The translations under genes and the position numbers were made by a program. This document shows, one piece after another, positions 37,701 to 51,750 of a stretch of DNA of 64,000 nucleotides. The first letter of the stretch is position 1; every line of letters begins with the position of its first letter. The stretch spans positions 124,001 through 188,000 of the forward strand of contig JALAAN010000010.1 in assembly GCA_023078555.1 (NCBI GenBank). The letters are read 5' to 3'. Origin of the DNA: Ulva prolifera (lineage: Eukaryota; Chlorophyta; Ulvophyceae; Ulvales; Ulvaceae). The notes below the pieces were generated by a model. That model saw nothing but the letters and a program-made list of their open reading frames with translations, ran no database searches and was not told the DNA's origin.

Positions 37701-40700
37701 ACAAAAACAGGTTCCAAACCTCACGTTCGGGGCTGAATCTTTGCACATGATGCTCTCTATGTCAAAGGAATGTGGTGTAGAAGTTTGGAGGCAATCAAGT
37801 GATAAGTCAGGCCTAGGGCTGCTATCAATGTTGAAATGGCAGCGCGCTCTCCCGCAACTCATGCAGAAATCCCGCGCCTCACAAAAACAGGTTCCCAACC
37901 TCACGTTAGGGGCTGAATCTTTGCACATGATGCTCTCTTTGTCAAAGGAATGTGGTGTAGAAGTTTGGAGGCAATCAAGTGATAAGTCAGGGCAAGGGTT
38001 GCTATCAAGGTTGAAAAGGCAGCGCGCTCTCCCGCCCCTCATGCAGAAATCCCGCGCCTCACAAAAACAGGTTCCCAACCTCACGTTAGGGGCTGAATCT
38101 TTGCACATGATGCTCTCTATGTCAAAGGAATGTGGTCTAGAAGTTTGGAGGCAATCAAGTGACAAGTCAGGGCAAGGGCTGCTATCAATGTTGAAATGGC
38201 AGCGCGCTCTCCCGCCACTCATGCAGAAATCCCGCGCTTCACAAAAACAGGTTCCCAACCTCACGTTAGGGGCTGAATCTTTGCACATGATACTCTCTAT
38301 GTCACAGGAATGTGGTCTAGAAGTTTGGAGGCAATCAAGTGATAAGTCAGGGCAAGGGCTCCTATCAATGTTGAAATGGCAGCGCGCTCTCCCGCCACTC
38401 ATGCAGAAATCTCGCCCTCACAAAAACAGGTTCCCAACCTCACGTTAAGGGCTGAATCTTTGCACATGATGCTATCTATGTCAAATTAATGTGATGTGAG
38501 GGTTTGGAGGCAATCAAGTGATAACTCAGGGCTAGGGCTGCTTTAAATGTTGAAATGGCAGCAAGCTCCCATGCCACTCATGCAGAAATCTCGCACCTCA
38601 CAAAAACAGGTTCCCAACCTCACCTTAGGGGCTGAATCTTTGCACATGATGCTCTCTATGTCAAAGGAATGTGGTGTAGAAGTTTGGAGGCAATCAAGTG
38701 ATAAGTCAGGGCTAGGGCTGCTATCAATGATGAAATGGCAGCGCGCTCTCCCGCCACTCATGCAGAAATCCCGCGCCTCACAAAAACAGGTTCCCAACCT
38801 CACGTTAGGGGCTGAATCTTTGCACATGATGCTCTCTTTGTCAAAGGAATGTGGTCTAGAAATTTGGAGGCAATCAAGTGATAAGTCAGGGCTAGGGCTG
38901 CTATCAATGTTGAAATGTCAGCTGGCTCCCATGCCACTCATGCAAAAATCTCGCGCCTCACAAAAACATGTTCCCAACCTCATTTTTGAGGCTGAATCTT
39001 TGCACATGATGCTCTCTATGTCACAGGAATGTGGTCTAGAAGTTTGGAGGCAATCAAGTGACAAGTCAGGGCAAGGGCTCCTATCAATGTTGAAATGGCA
39101 GCGCGCTCTCCCGCCACTCATGCAGAAATCTCGCCCTCACAAAAACAGGTTCCCAACCTCACGTTAAGGGCTGAATCTTTGCACATGATGCTATCTATGT
39201 CAAATTAATGTGATGTGAGGGTTTGGAGGCAATCAAGTGATAACTCAGGGCTAGGGCTGCTTTAAATGTTGAAATGGCAGCAAGCTCCCATGCCACTCAT
39301 GCAGAAATCTCGCACCTCACAAAAACAGGTTCCCAACCTCACCTTAGGGGCTGAATCTTTGCACATGATGCTCTCTATGTCAAAGGAATGTGGTGTAGAA
39401 GTTTGGAGGCAATCAAGTGATAAGTCAGGGCTAGGGCTGCTATCAATGATGAAATGGCAGCGCGCTCTCCCGCCACTCATGCAGAAATCCCGCGCCTCAC
39501 AAAAACAGGTTCCCAACCTCACGTTAGGGGCTGAATCTTTGCACATGATGCTCTCTTTGTCAAAGGAATGTGGTCTAGAAATTTGGAGGCAATCAAGTGA
39601 TAAGTCAGGGCTAGGGCTGCTATCAATGTTGAAATGGCAGCTGGCTCCCATGCCACTCATGCAAAAATCTCGCGCCTCACAAAAACATGTTCCCAACATC
39701 ACGTTAGGGGCTGAATCTTTGCACATGATGCTCTCTATGTCAAAGGAATGTGCTCTAGAAGTTTGGAGGCAATCAAGTGATAAGTCAGGGCTAGGGCTGC
39801 TATCAATGTTGAAATGGCAGCGTGCTCCCATGCCCCTCATGCAGTAATCTCGCCCTCACAAAAACAGGTTCCAAACCTCACGTTCGGGGCTGAATCTTTG
39901 CACATGATGCTCTCTATGTCAAAGGAATGTGGTGTAGAAGTTTGGAGGCAATCAAGTGATAAGTCAGGGCTAGGGCTGCTATCAATGTTGAAATGGCAGC
40001 GCGCTCTCCCGCCACTCATGCAGAAATCCCGCGCCTCACAAAAACAGGTTCCCAACCTCACGTTAGGGGCTGAATCTTTGCACATGATGCTCTCTTTGTC
40101 AAAGGAATGTGGTCTAGAAGTTTGGAGGCAATCAAGTGATAAGTCAGGGCAAGGGTTGCTATCAAGGTTGAAAAGGCAGCGCGCTCTCCCGCCCCTCATG
40201 CAGAAATCCCGCGCCTCACAAAAACAGGTTCCCAACCTCACGTTAGGGGCTGAATCTTTGCACATGATGCTCTCTATGTCAAAGGAATGTGGTCTAGAAG
40301 TTTGGAGGCAATCAAGTGACAAGTCAGGGCAAGGGCTGCTATCAATGTTGAAATGGCAGCGCGCTCTCCCGCCACTCATGCAGAAATCCCGCGCTTCACA
40401 AAAACAGGTTCCCAACCTCACGTTAGGGGCTGAATCTTTGCACATGATACTCTCTATGTCACAGGAATGTGGTCTAGAAGTTTGGAGGCAGTCAAGTGAT
40501 AAGTCAGGGCAAGGGCTCCTATCAATGTTGAAATGGCAGCGCGCTCTCCCGCCACTCATGCAGAAATCTCGCGCCTCACAAAAACATGTTCCCAACCTCA
40601 CGTTAGGGGCTGAATTTTTGCACATGATGCTCTTTATGTCAAAGGAATGTGGTGTAGAAGTTTGGAGGCAATCAAGTGATAAGTCAGGGCTAGGGCTGCC

Positions 40701-43700
40701 ATCAATGTTGAAATGGCAGCGTGCTCCCATGCCACTCATGCAGAAATCCCGCGCCTCACAAAAACATGTTCCCAACATCACGTTAGGGGCTGAATCTTTG
40801 CACATGATGCTCTCTATGTCAAAGGAATGTGGTCTAGAAGTTTGGAGGCAATCAAGTGATAAGTCAGGGCTAGGGCTGCTATCAATGTTGAAATGGCAGC
40901 GTGCTCCCATGCCCCTCATGCAGAAATCTCGCCCTCACAAAAACAGGTTCCCAACCTCACGTTCGGGGCTGAATCTTTGCACATGATGCTCTCTATGTCA
41001 AAGGAATGTGGTGTAGAAGTTTGGAGGCAATCAAGTGATAAGTCAGGGCTAGGGCTGCTATCAATGTTGAAATGGCAGCGCGCTCTCCCGCCACTCATGC
41101 AGAAATCCCGCGCCTCACAAAAACAGGTTCCCAACCTCACGTTAGGGGCTGAATCTTTGCACATGATGCTCTCTATGTCAAAGGAATGTGGTGTAGAAGT
41201 TTGGAGGCAATCAAGTGATAAGTCAGGGCTAGGGCTGCTATCAATGTTGAAATGGCAGCGCGCTCTCCCGCCACTCATGCAGAAATCCCGCGCCTCACAA
41301 AAACAGGTTCCCAACCTCACGTTAGGGGCTGAATCTTTGCACATGATGCTCTCTTTGTCAAAGGAATGTGGTCTAGAAGTTTGGAGGCAATCAAGTGATA
41401 AGTCAGGGCAAGGGTTGCTATCAATGTTGAAAAGGCAGCGCGCTCTCCCGCCCCTCATGCAGAAATCCCGCGCCTCACAAAAACAGGTTCCCAACCTCAC
41501 GTTAGGGGCTGAATCTTTGCACATGATACTCTCTATGTCAAAGGAATGTGGTGTAGAAGTTTGGAGGCAATCAAGTGACAAGTCAGGGCAAGGGCTGCTA
41601 TCAATGTTGAAAAGGCAGCGCGCTCTCCCGCCCCTCATGCAGAAATCTCGCCCTCACAAAAACAGGTTCCCAACCTCACGTTCGGGGCTGAATCTTTGCA
41701 CATGATGCTCTCTATGTCAAAGGAATGTGGTGTAGAAGTTTGGAGGCAATCAAGTGATAAGTCAGGGCTAGGGCTGCCATCAATGTTGAAATGGCAGCGT
41801 GCTCCCATGCCACTCATGCAGAAATCCCGCGCCTCACAAAAACATGTTCCCAACATCACGTTAGGGGCTGAATCTTTGCACATGATGCTCTCTATGTCAA
41901 AGGAATGTGCTCTAGAAGTTTGGAGGCAATCAAGTGATAAGTCAGGGCTAGGGCTGCTATCAATGTTGAAATGGCAGCGTGCTCCCATGCCCCTCATGCA
42001 GAAATCTCGCCCTCACAAAAACAGGTTCCAAACCTCACGTTCGGGGCTGAATCTTTGCACATGATGCTCTCTATGTCAAAGGAATGTGGTGTAGAAGTTT
42101 GGAGGCAATCAAGTGATAAGTCAGGGCTAGGGCTGCTATCAATGTTGAAATGGCAGCGCGCTCTCCCGCCACTCATGCAGAAATCCCGCGCCTCACAAAA
42201 ACAGGTTCCCAACCTCACGTTAGGGGCTGAATCTTTGCACATGATGCTCTCTATGTCAAAGGAATGTGGTGTAGAAGTTTGGAGGCAATCAAGTGATAAG
42301 TCAGGGCTAGGGCTGCTATCAATGTTGAAATGGCAGCGCGCTCTCCCGCCACTCATGCAGAAATCCCGCGCCTCACAAAAACAGGTTCCCAACCTCACGT
42401 TAGGGGCTGAATCTTTGCACATGATGCTCTCTTTGTCAAAGGAATGTGGTCTAGAAGTTTGGAGGCAATCAAGTGATAAGTCAGGGCAAGGGTTGCTATC
42501 AATGTTGAAAAGGCAGCGCGCTCTCCCGCCCCTCATGCAGAAATCTCGCCCTCACAAAAACAGGTTCCCAACCTCACGTTAGGGGCTGAATCTTTGCACA
42601 TGATGCTCTCTATGTCAAAGGAATGTGGTGTAGAAATTTGGAGGCAATCAAGTGATAAGTCAGGGCTAGGGCTGCCATCAATGTTGAAATGGCAGCGTGC
42701 TCCCATGCCACTCATGCAGAAATCCCGCGCCTCACAAAAACATGTTCCCAACATCACGTTAGGGGCTGAATCTTTGCACATGATGCTCTCTATGTCAAAG
42801 GAATGTGCTCTAGAAGTTTGGAGGCAATCAAGTGATAAGTCAGGGCTAGGGCTGCTATCAATGTTGAAATGGCAGCGTGCTCCCATGCCCCTCATGCAGA
42901 AATCTCGCCCTCACAAAAACAGGTTCCAAACCTCACGTTCGGGGCTGAATCTTTGCACATGATGCTCTCTATGTCAAAGGAATGTGGTGTAGAAGTTTGG
43001 AGGCAATCAAGTGATAAGTCAGGGCTAGGGCTGCTATCAATGTTGAAATGGCAGCGCGCTCTCCCGCCACTCATGCAGAAATCCCGCGCCTCACAAAAAC
43101 AGATTCCCAACCTCACGTTAGGGGCTGAATCTTTGCACATGATGCTCTCTTTGTCAAAGGAATGTGGTCTAGAAGTTTGGAGGCAATCAAGTGATAAGTC
43201 AGGGCAAGGGTTGCTATCAAGGTTGAAAAGGCAGCGCGCTCTCCCGCCCCTCATGCAGAAATCCCGCGCCTCACAAAAACAGGTTCCCAACCTCACGTTA
43301 GGGGCTGAATCTTTGCACATGATGCTCTCTATGTCAAAGGAATGTGGTCTAGAAGTTTGGAGGCAATCAAGTGACAAGTCAGGGCAAGGGCTGCTATCAA
43401 TGTTGAAATGGCAGCGCGCTCTCCCGCCACTCATGCAGAAATCCCGCGCTTCACAAAAACAGGTTCCCAACCTCACGTTAGGGGCTGAATCTTTGCACAT
43501 GATACTCTCTATGTCACAGGAATGTGGTCTAGAAGTTTGGAGGCAGTCAAGTGATAAGTCAGGGCAAGGGCTCCTATCAATGTTGAAATGGCAGCGCGCT
43601 CTCCCGCCACTCATGCAGAAATCTCGCGCCTCACAAAAACATGTTCCCAACCTCACGTTAGGGGCTGAATTTTTGCACATGATGCTCTTTATGTCAAAGG

Positions 43701-46700
43701 AATGTGGTGTAGAAGTTTGGAGGCAATCAAGTGATAAGTCAGGGCTAGGGCTGCCATCAATGTTGAAATGGCAGCGTGCTCCCATGCCACTCATGCAGAA
43801 ATCCCGCGCCTCACAAAAACATGTTCCCAACATCACGTTAGGGGCTGAATCTTTGCACATGATGCTCTCTATGTCAAAGGAATGTGGTCTAGAAGTTTGG
43901 AGGCAATCAAGTGATAAGTCAGGGCTAGGGCTGCTATCAATGTTGAAATGGCAGCGTGCTCCCATGCCCCTCATGCAGAAATCTCGCCCTCACAAAAACA
44001 GGTTCCCAACCTCACGTTCGGGGCTGAATCTTTGCACATGATGCTCTCTATGTCAAAGGAATGTGGTGTAGAAGTTTGGAGGCAATCAAGTGATAAGTCA
44101 GGGCTAGGGCTGCTATCAATGTTGAAATGGCAGCGCGCTCTCCCGCCCCTCATGCAGAAATCCCGCGCCTCACAAAAACAGGTTCCCAACCTCACGTTAG
44201 GGGCTGAATCTTTGCACATGATGCTCTCTATGTCAAAGGAATGTGGTCTAGAAGTTTGGAGGCAATCAAGTGACAAGTCAGGGCAAGGGCTGCTATCAAT
44301 GTTGAAATGGCAGCGCGCTCTCCCGCCACTCATGCAGAAATCCCGCGCTTCACAAAAACAGGTTCCCAACCTCACGTTAGGGGCTGAATCTTTGCACATG
44401 ATACTCTCTATGTCACAGGAATGTGGTCTAGAAATTTGGAGGCAATCAAGTGATAAGTCAGGGCAAGGGCTCCTATCAATGTTGAAATGGCAGCGCGCTC
44501 TCCCGCCACTCATGCAGAAATCTCGCCCTCACAAAAACAGGTTCCCAACCTCACGTTAAGGGCTGAATCTTTGCACATGATGCTATCTATGTCAAATTAA
44601 TGTGATGTGAGGGTTTGGAGGCAATCAAGTGATAACTCAGGGCTAGGGCTGCTTTAAATGTTGAAATGGCAGCAAGCTCCCATGCCACTCATGCAGAAAT
44701 CTCGCACCTCACAAAAACAGGTTCCCAACCTCACCTTAGGGGCTGAATCTTTGCACATGATGCTCTCTATGTCAAAGGAATGTGGTGTAGAAGTTTGGAG
44801 GCAATCAAGTGATAAGTCAGGGCTAGGGCTGCTATCAATGATGAAATGGCAGCGCGCTCTCCCGCCACTCATGCAGAAATCCCGCGCCTCACAAAAACAG
44901 GTTCCCAACCTCACGTTAGGGGCTGAATCTTTGCACATGATGCTCTCTTTGTCAAAGGAATGTGGTCTAGAAATTTGGAGGCAATCAAGTGATAAGTCAG
45001 GGCTAGGGCTGCTATCAATGTTGAAATGGCAGCGCGCTCTCCCGCCACACATGCAGAAATCCCGCGCCTCACAAAAACATGTTCCCAACCTCACGTTAGG
45101 GGCTGAATCTTTGCACATGATGCTCTCTATGTCAAAGGAATGTGGTCTAGAAGTTTGGAGGCAATCAAGTGATAAGTCAGGGCTAGGGCGGCCATCAATG
45201 TTGAAATGGCAGCGTGCTCCCATGCCACTCATGCAGAAATCCCGCGCCTCACAAAAACATGTTCACAACATCACGTTAGGGGCTGAATCTTTGCACATGA
45301 TGCTCTCTATGTCAAAGGAATGTGGTCTAGAAGTTTGGAGGCAATCAAGTGATAAGTCAGGGCTAGGGCTGCTATCAATGTTGAAATGGCAGCGTGCTCC
45401 CATGCCCCTCATGCAGAAATCTCGCCCTCACAAAAACAGGTTCCCAACCTCACGTTCGGGGCTGAATCTTTGCACATGATGCTCTCTATGTCAAAGGAAT
45501 GTGGTGTAGAAGTTTGGAGGCAATCAAGTGATAAGTCAGGGCTAGGGCTGCTATCAATGTTGAAATGGCAGCGTGCTCCCATGCCCCTCATGCAGAAATC
45601 CCGCGCCTCACAAAAACATGTTCCCAACCTCACGTTAGGGGATGAATCTTTGCACATGATGCTCTCTATGTCAAAGGAATGTGGTGTAGAAGTTTGGAGG
45701 CCATCAAGTGATAAGTCAGGGCAAGGGTTGCTATCAATTTTGAAAAGGCAGCGCGCTCTCCCGCCCCTCATGCAGAAATCCCGCGCCTCACAAAAACAGG
45801 TTCCCAACCTCACGTTAGGGGCTGAATCTTTGCACATGATACTCTCTATGTCACAGGAATGTGGTCTAGAAGTTTGGAGGCAATCAAGTGATAAGTCAGG
45901 GCAAGGGCTCCTATCAATGTTGAAATGGCAGCGCGCTCTCCCGCCACTCATGCAGAAATCTCGCCCTCACAAAAACAGGTTCCCAACCTCACGTTAGGGG
46001 CTGAATCTTTGCACATGATGCTCTCTATGTCAAAGGAATGTGGTCTAGAAGTTTGGAGGCAATCAAGTGACAAGTCAGGGCAAGGGTTGCTATCAATGTT
46101 GAAATGGCAGCGCGCTCTCCCGCCCCTCATGCAGAAATCTCGCCCTCACAAAAACAGGTTCCCAACCTCACGTTCGGGGCTGAATCTTTGCACATGATGC
46201 TCTCTATGTCAAAGGAATGTGGTGTAGAAGTTTGGAGGCAATCAAGTGATAAGTCAGGGCTAGGGCTGCTATCAATGTTGAAATGGCAGCACGCTCTCCC
46301 GCCACTCATGCAAAAATCTCGCCCTCGCAAAAACAGGTTCCCAACCTCACGTTAGGGGCTGAATCTTTGCACATGATGCTCTCTATGTCAAAGGAATGTG
46401 GTCTAGAAGTTTGGAGGCAATCAAGTGATAAGTCAGGGCTAGGGCTGCTATCAATGTTGAAATGGCAGCGTGCTCCCATGCCCCTCATGCAGAAATCTCG
46501 CCCTCACAAAAACAGGTTCCCAACCTCACGTTCGGGGCTGAATCTTTGCACATGATGCTCTCTATGTCAAAGGAATGTGGTGTAGAAGTTTGGAGGCAAT
46601 CAAGTGATAAGTCAGGGCTAGGGCTGCTATCAATGTTGAAATGGCAGCGTGCTCCCATGCCCCTCATGCAGAAATCCCGCGCCTCACAAAAACATGTTCC

Positions 46701-48866
46701 CAACCTCACCTTAGGGGCTGAATCTTTGCACATGATGCTCTCTATGTCAAAGGAATGTGGTGTAGAAGTTTGGAGGCAATCAAGTGATAAGTCAGGGCTA
46801 GGGTTGCTATCAATGATGAAATGGCAGCGCGCTCTCCCGCCACTCATGCAGAAATCCCGCGCCTCACAAAAACAGGTTCCCAACCTCACGTTAGGGGCTG
46901 AATCTTTGCACATGATACTCTCTATGTCACAGGAATGTGGTCTAGAAGTTTGGAGGCAATCAAGTGATAAGTCAGGGCAAGGGCTCCTATCAATGTTGAA
47001 ATGGCAGCGCGCTCTCCCGCCACTCATGCAGAAATCTCGCCCTCACAAAAACAGGTTCCCAACCTCACGTTAGGGGCTGAATCTTTGCACATGATGCTCT
47101 CTATGTCAAAGGAATGTGGTCTAGAAGTTTGGAGGCAATCAAGTGACAAGTCAGGGCAAGGGTTGCTATCAATGTTGAAATGGCAGCGCGCTCTCCCGCC
47201 CCTCATGCAGAAATCTCGCCCTCACAAAAACAGGTTCCCAACCTCACGTTCGGGGCTGAATCTTTGCACATGATGCTCTCTATGTCAAAGGAATGTGGTG
47301 TAGAAGTTTGGAGGCAATCAAGTGATAAGTCAGGGCAAGGGTTGCTATCAATTTTGAAAAGGCAGCGCGCTCTCCCGCCCCTCATGCAGAAATCCCGCGC
47401 CTCACAAAAACAGGTTCCCAACCTCACGTTAGGGGCTGAATCTTTGCACATGATGCTCTCTTTGTCAAAGGAATGTGGTCTAGAAGTTTGGAGGCAATCA
47501 AGTGATAAGTCAGGGCAAGGGTTGCTATCAAGGTTGAAAAGGCAGCGCGCTCTCCCGCCCCTCATGCAGAAATCCCGCGCCTCACAAAAACAGGTTCCCA
47601 ACCTCACGTTAGGGGCTGAATCTTTGCACATGATGCTCTCTATGTCAAAGGAATGTGGTCTAGAAGTTTGGAGGCAATCAAGTGACAAGTCAGGGCAAGG
47701 GCTGCTATCAATGTTGAAATGGCAGCGCGCTCTCCCGCCACTCATGCAGAAATCCCGCGCTTCACAAAAACAGGTTCCCAACCTCACGTTAGGGGCTGAA
47801 TCTTTGCACATGATACTCTCTATGTCACAGGAATGTGGTCTAGAAGTTTGGAGGCAGTCAAGTGATAAGTCAGGGCAAGGGCTCCTATCAATGTTGAAAT
47901 GGCAGCGCGCTCTCCCGCCACTCATGCAGAAATCTCGCGCCTCACAAAAACATGTTCCCAACCTCACGTTAGGGGCTGAATTTTTGCACATGATGCTCTT
48001 TATGTCAAAGGAATGTGGTGTAGAAGTTTGGAGGCAATCAAGTGATAAGTCAGGGCTAGGGCTGCCATCAATGTTGAAATGGCAGCGTGCTCCCATGCCA
48101 CTCATGCAGAAATCCCGCGCCTCACAAAAACATGTTCCCAACATCACGTTAGGGGCTGAATCTTTGCACATGATGCTCTCTATGTCAAAGGAATGTGGTC
48201 TAGAAGTTTGGAGGCAATCAAGTGATAAGTCAGGGCTAGGGCTGCTATCAATGTTGAAATGGCAGCGTGCTCCCATGCCCCTCATGCAGAAATCTCGCCC
48301 TCACAAAAACAGGTTCCCAACCTCACGTTCGGGGCTGAATCTTTGCACATGATGCTCTCTATGTCAAAGGAATGTGGTGTAGAAGTTTGGAGGCAATCAA
48401 GTGATAAGTCAGGGCTAGGGCTGCTATCAATGTTGAAATGGCAGCGCGCTCTCCCGCCACTCATGCAGAAATCCCGCGCCTCACAAAAACAGGTTCCCAA
48501 CCTCACGTTAGGGGCTGAATCTTTGCACATGATGCTCTCTTTGTCAAAGGAATGTGGTCTAGAAGTTTGGAGGCAATCAAGTGATAAGTCAGGGCAAGGG
48601 TTGCTATCAATGTTGAAAAGGCAGCGCGCTCTCCCGCCCCTCATGCAGAAATCCCGCGCCTCACAAAAACAGGTTCCCAACCTCACGTTAGGGGCTGAAT
48701 CTTTGCACATGATGCTCTCTATGTCAAAGGAATGTGGTCTAGAAGTTTGGAGGCAATCAAGTGATAAGTCAGGGCAAGGGCTCCTATCAATGTTGAAATG
48801 GCAGCGCGCTCTCCCGCCACTCATGCAGAAATCTCGCCCTCACAAAAACAGGTTCCCAACCTCACG
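34800..48866. repeat. Mixed higher-order region with 5-, 17- and 24-monomer duplications
   Basis: The most distinctive marker is a monomer with gctgaatttttgcac and ctctttatgtc, found only at about 40612, 43667 and 47978, spaced 3,055 and 4,311 bp (17 and 24 monomers). A block with gtgctctagaag and gttccaaacctc recurs near 37.6, 41.9 and 42.8 kb; the last two are 898 bp apart (five monomers). Single events include aattttttaggctg (T at 35932, giving a TAG) and gcagtaatc (T at 39845). Divergent monomers are rare here. Confidence 0.85.
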
Positions 48867-51750
48867 TTAAGGGCTGAATCTTTGCACATGATGCTATCTA
48901 TGTCAAATTAATGTGATGTGAGGGTTTGGAGGCAATCAAGTGATAACTCAGGGCTAGGGCTGCTTTAAATGTTGAAATGGCAGCAAGCTCCCATGCCACT
49001 CATGCAGAAATCTCGCACCTCACAAAAACAGGTTCCCAACCTCACCTTAGGGGCTGAATCTTTGCACATGATGCTCTCTATGTCAAAGGAATGTGGTGTA
49101 GAAGTTTGGAGGCAATCAAGTGATAAGTCAGGGCTAGGGCTGCTATCAATGATGAAATGGCAGCGCGCTCTCCCGCCACTCATGCAGAAATCCCGCGCCT
49201 CACAAAAACAGGTTCCCAACCTCACGTTAGGGGCTGAATCTTTGCACATGATGCTCTCTTTGTCAAAGGAATGTGGTCTAGAAATTTGGAGGCAATCAAG
49301 TGATAAGTCAGGGCTAGGGCTGCTATCAATGTTGAAATGGCAGCTGGCTCCCATGCCACTCATGCAAAAATCTCGCGCCTCACAAAAACAGGTTCCCAAC
49401 CTCATTTTTGAGGCTGAATCTTTGCACATGATGCTCTCTATGTCACAGGAATGTGGTCTAGAAGTTTGGAGGCAATCAAGTGACAAGTCAGGGCAAGGGC
49501 TGCTATCAATGTTGAAATGGCAGCGCGCTCTCCCGCCACACATGCAGAAATCCCGCGCCTCACAAAAACATGTTCCCAACCTCACGTTAGGGGCTGAATC
49601 TTTGCACATGATGCTCTCTATGTCAAAGGAATGTGGTCTAGAAGTTTGGAGGCAATCAAGTGATAAGTCAGGGCTAGGGCGGCCATCAATGTTGAAATGG
49701 CAGCGTGCTCCCATGCCACTCATGCAGAAATCCCGCGCCTCACAAAAACATGTTCACAACATCACGTTAGGGGCTGAATCTTTGCACATGATGCTCTCTA
49801 TGTCAAAGGAATGTGGTCTAGAAGTTTGGAGGCAATCAAGTGATAAGTCAGGGCTAGGGCTGCTATCAATGTTGAAATGGCAGCGTGCTCCCATGCCCCT
49901 CATGCAGAAATCTCGCCCTCACAAAAACAGGTTCCCAACCTCACGTTCGGGGCTGAATCTTTGCACATGATGCTCTCTATGTCAAAGGAATGTGGTGTAG
50001 AAGTTTGGAGGCAATCAAGTGATAAGTCAGGGCTAGGGCTGCTATCAATGTTGAAATGGCAGCGTGCTCCCATGCCCCTCATGCAGAAATCCCGCGCCTC
50101 ACAAAAACATGTTCCCAACCTCACGTTAGGGGATGAATCTTTGCACATGATGCTCTCTATGTCAAAGGAATGTGGTGTAGAAGTTTGGAGGCCATCAAGT
50201 GATAAGTCAGGGCAAGGGTTGCTATCAATTTTGAAAAGGCAGCGCGCTCTCCCGCCCCTCATGCAGAAATCCCGCGCCTCACAAAAACAGGTTCCCAACC
50301 TCACGTTAGGGGCTGAATCTTTGCACATGATACTCTCTATGTCACAGGAATGTGGTCTAGAAGTTTGGAGGCAATCAAGTGATAAGTCAGGGCAAGGGCT
50401 CCTATCAATGTTGAAATGGCAGCGCGCTCTCCCGCCACTCATGCAGAAATCTCGCCCTCACAAAAACAGGTTCCCAACCTCACGTTAGGGGCTGAATCTT
50501 TGCACATGATGCTCTCTATGTCAAAGGAATGTGGTCTAGAAGTTTGGAGGCAATCAAGTGACAAGTCAGGGCAAGGGTTGCTATCAATGTTGAAATGGCA
50601 GCGCGCTCTCCCGCCCCTCATGCAGAAATCTCGCCCTCACAAAAACAGGTTCCCAACCTCACGTTCGGGGCTGAATCTTTGCACATGATGCTCTCTATGT
50701 CAAAGGAATGTGGTGTAGAAGTTTGGAGGCAATCAAGTGATAAGTCAGGGCTAGGGCTGCTATCAATGTTGAAATGGCAGCACGCTCTCCCGCCACTCAT
50801 GCAGAAATCTCGCCCTCGCAAAAACAGGTTCCCAACCTCACGTTAGGGGCTGAATCTTTGCACATGATGCTATCTATGTCAAATTAATGTGATGTGAGGG
50901 TTTGGAGGCAATCAAGTGATAACTCAGGGCTAGGGCTGCTTTAAATGTTGAAATGGCAGCGTGCTCCCATGCCACTCATGCAGAAATCTCGCACCTCACA
51001 AAAACAGGTTCCCAACCTCACCTTAGGGGCTGAATCTTTGCACATGATGCTCTCTATGTCAAAGGAATGTGGTGTAGAAGTTTGGAGGCAATCAAGTGAT
51101 AAGTCAGGGCTAGGGTTGCTATCAATGATGAAATGGCAGCGCGCTCTCCCGCCACTCATGCAGAAATCCCGCGCCTCACAAAAACAGGTTCCCAACCTCA
51201 CGTTAGGGGCTGAATCTTTGCACATGATACTCTCTATGTCACAGGAATGTGGTCTAGAAGTTTGGAGGCAATCAAGTGATAAGTCAGGGCAAGGGCTCCT
51301 ATCAATGTTGAAATGGCAGCGCGCTCTCCCGCCACTCATGCAGAAATCTCGCCCTCACAAAAACAGGTTCCCAACCTCACGTTAGGGGCTGAATCTTTGC
51401 ACATGATGCTCTCTATGTCAAAGGAATGTGGTCTAGAAGTTTGGAGGCAATCAAGTGACAAGTCAGGGCAAGGGTTGCTATCAATGTTGAAATGGCAGCG
51501 CGCTCTCCCGCCCCTCATGCAGAAATCTCGCCCTCACAAAAACAGGTTCCCAACCTCACGTTCGGGGCTGAATCTTTGCACATGATGCTCTCTATGTCAA
51601 AGGAATGTGGTGTAGAAGTTTGGAGGCAATCAAGTGATAAGTCAGGGCAAGGGTTGCTATCAATGTTGAAAAGGCAGCACGCTCTCCCGCCACTCATGCA
51701 GAAATCTCGCCCTCGCAAAAACAGGTTCCCAACCTCACGTTAGGGGCTGA
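45200..51750. repeat. Twenty-five-monomer duplication (offset 4,491, then 4,312 bp)
   Basis: The change ttaggggatgaatc (near 45640) recurs near 50131, 4,491 bp on. Further right the offset drops by one 179-bp monomer to 4,312 (47001 to 51313; 47180 to 51492), showing loss or gain of a single monomer after duplication. Confidence 0.75.
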
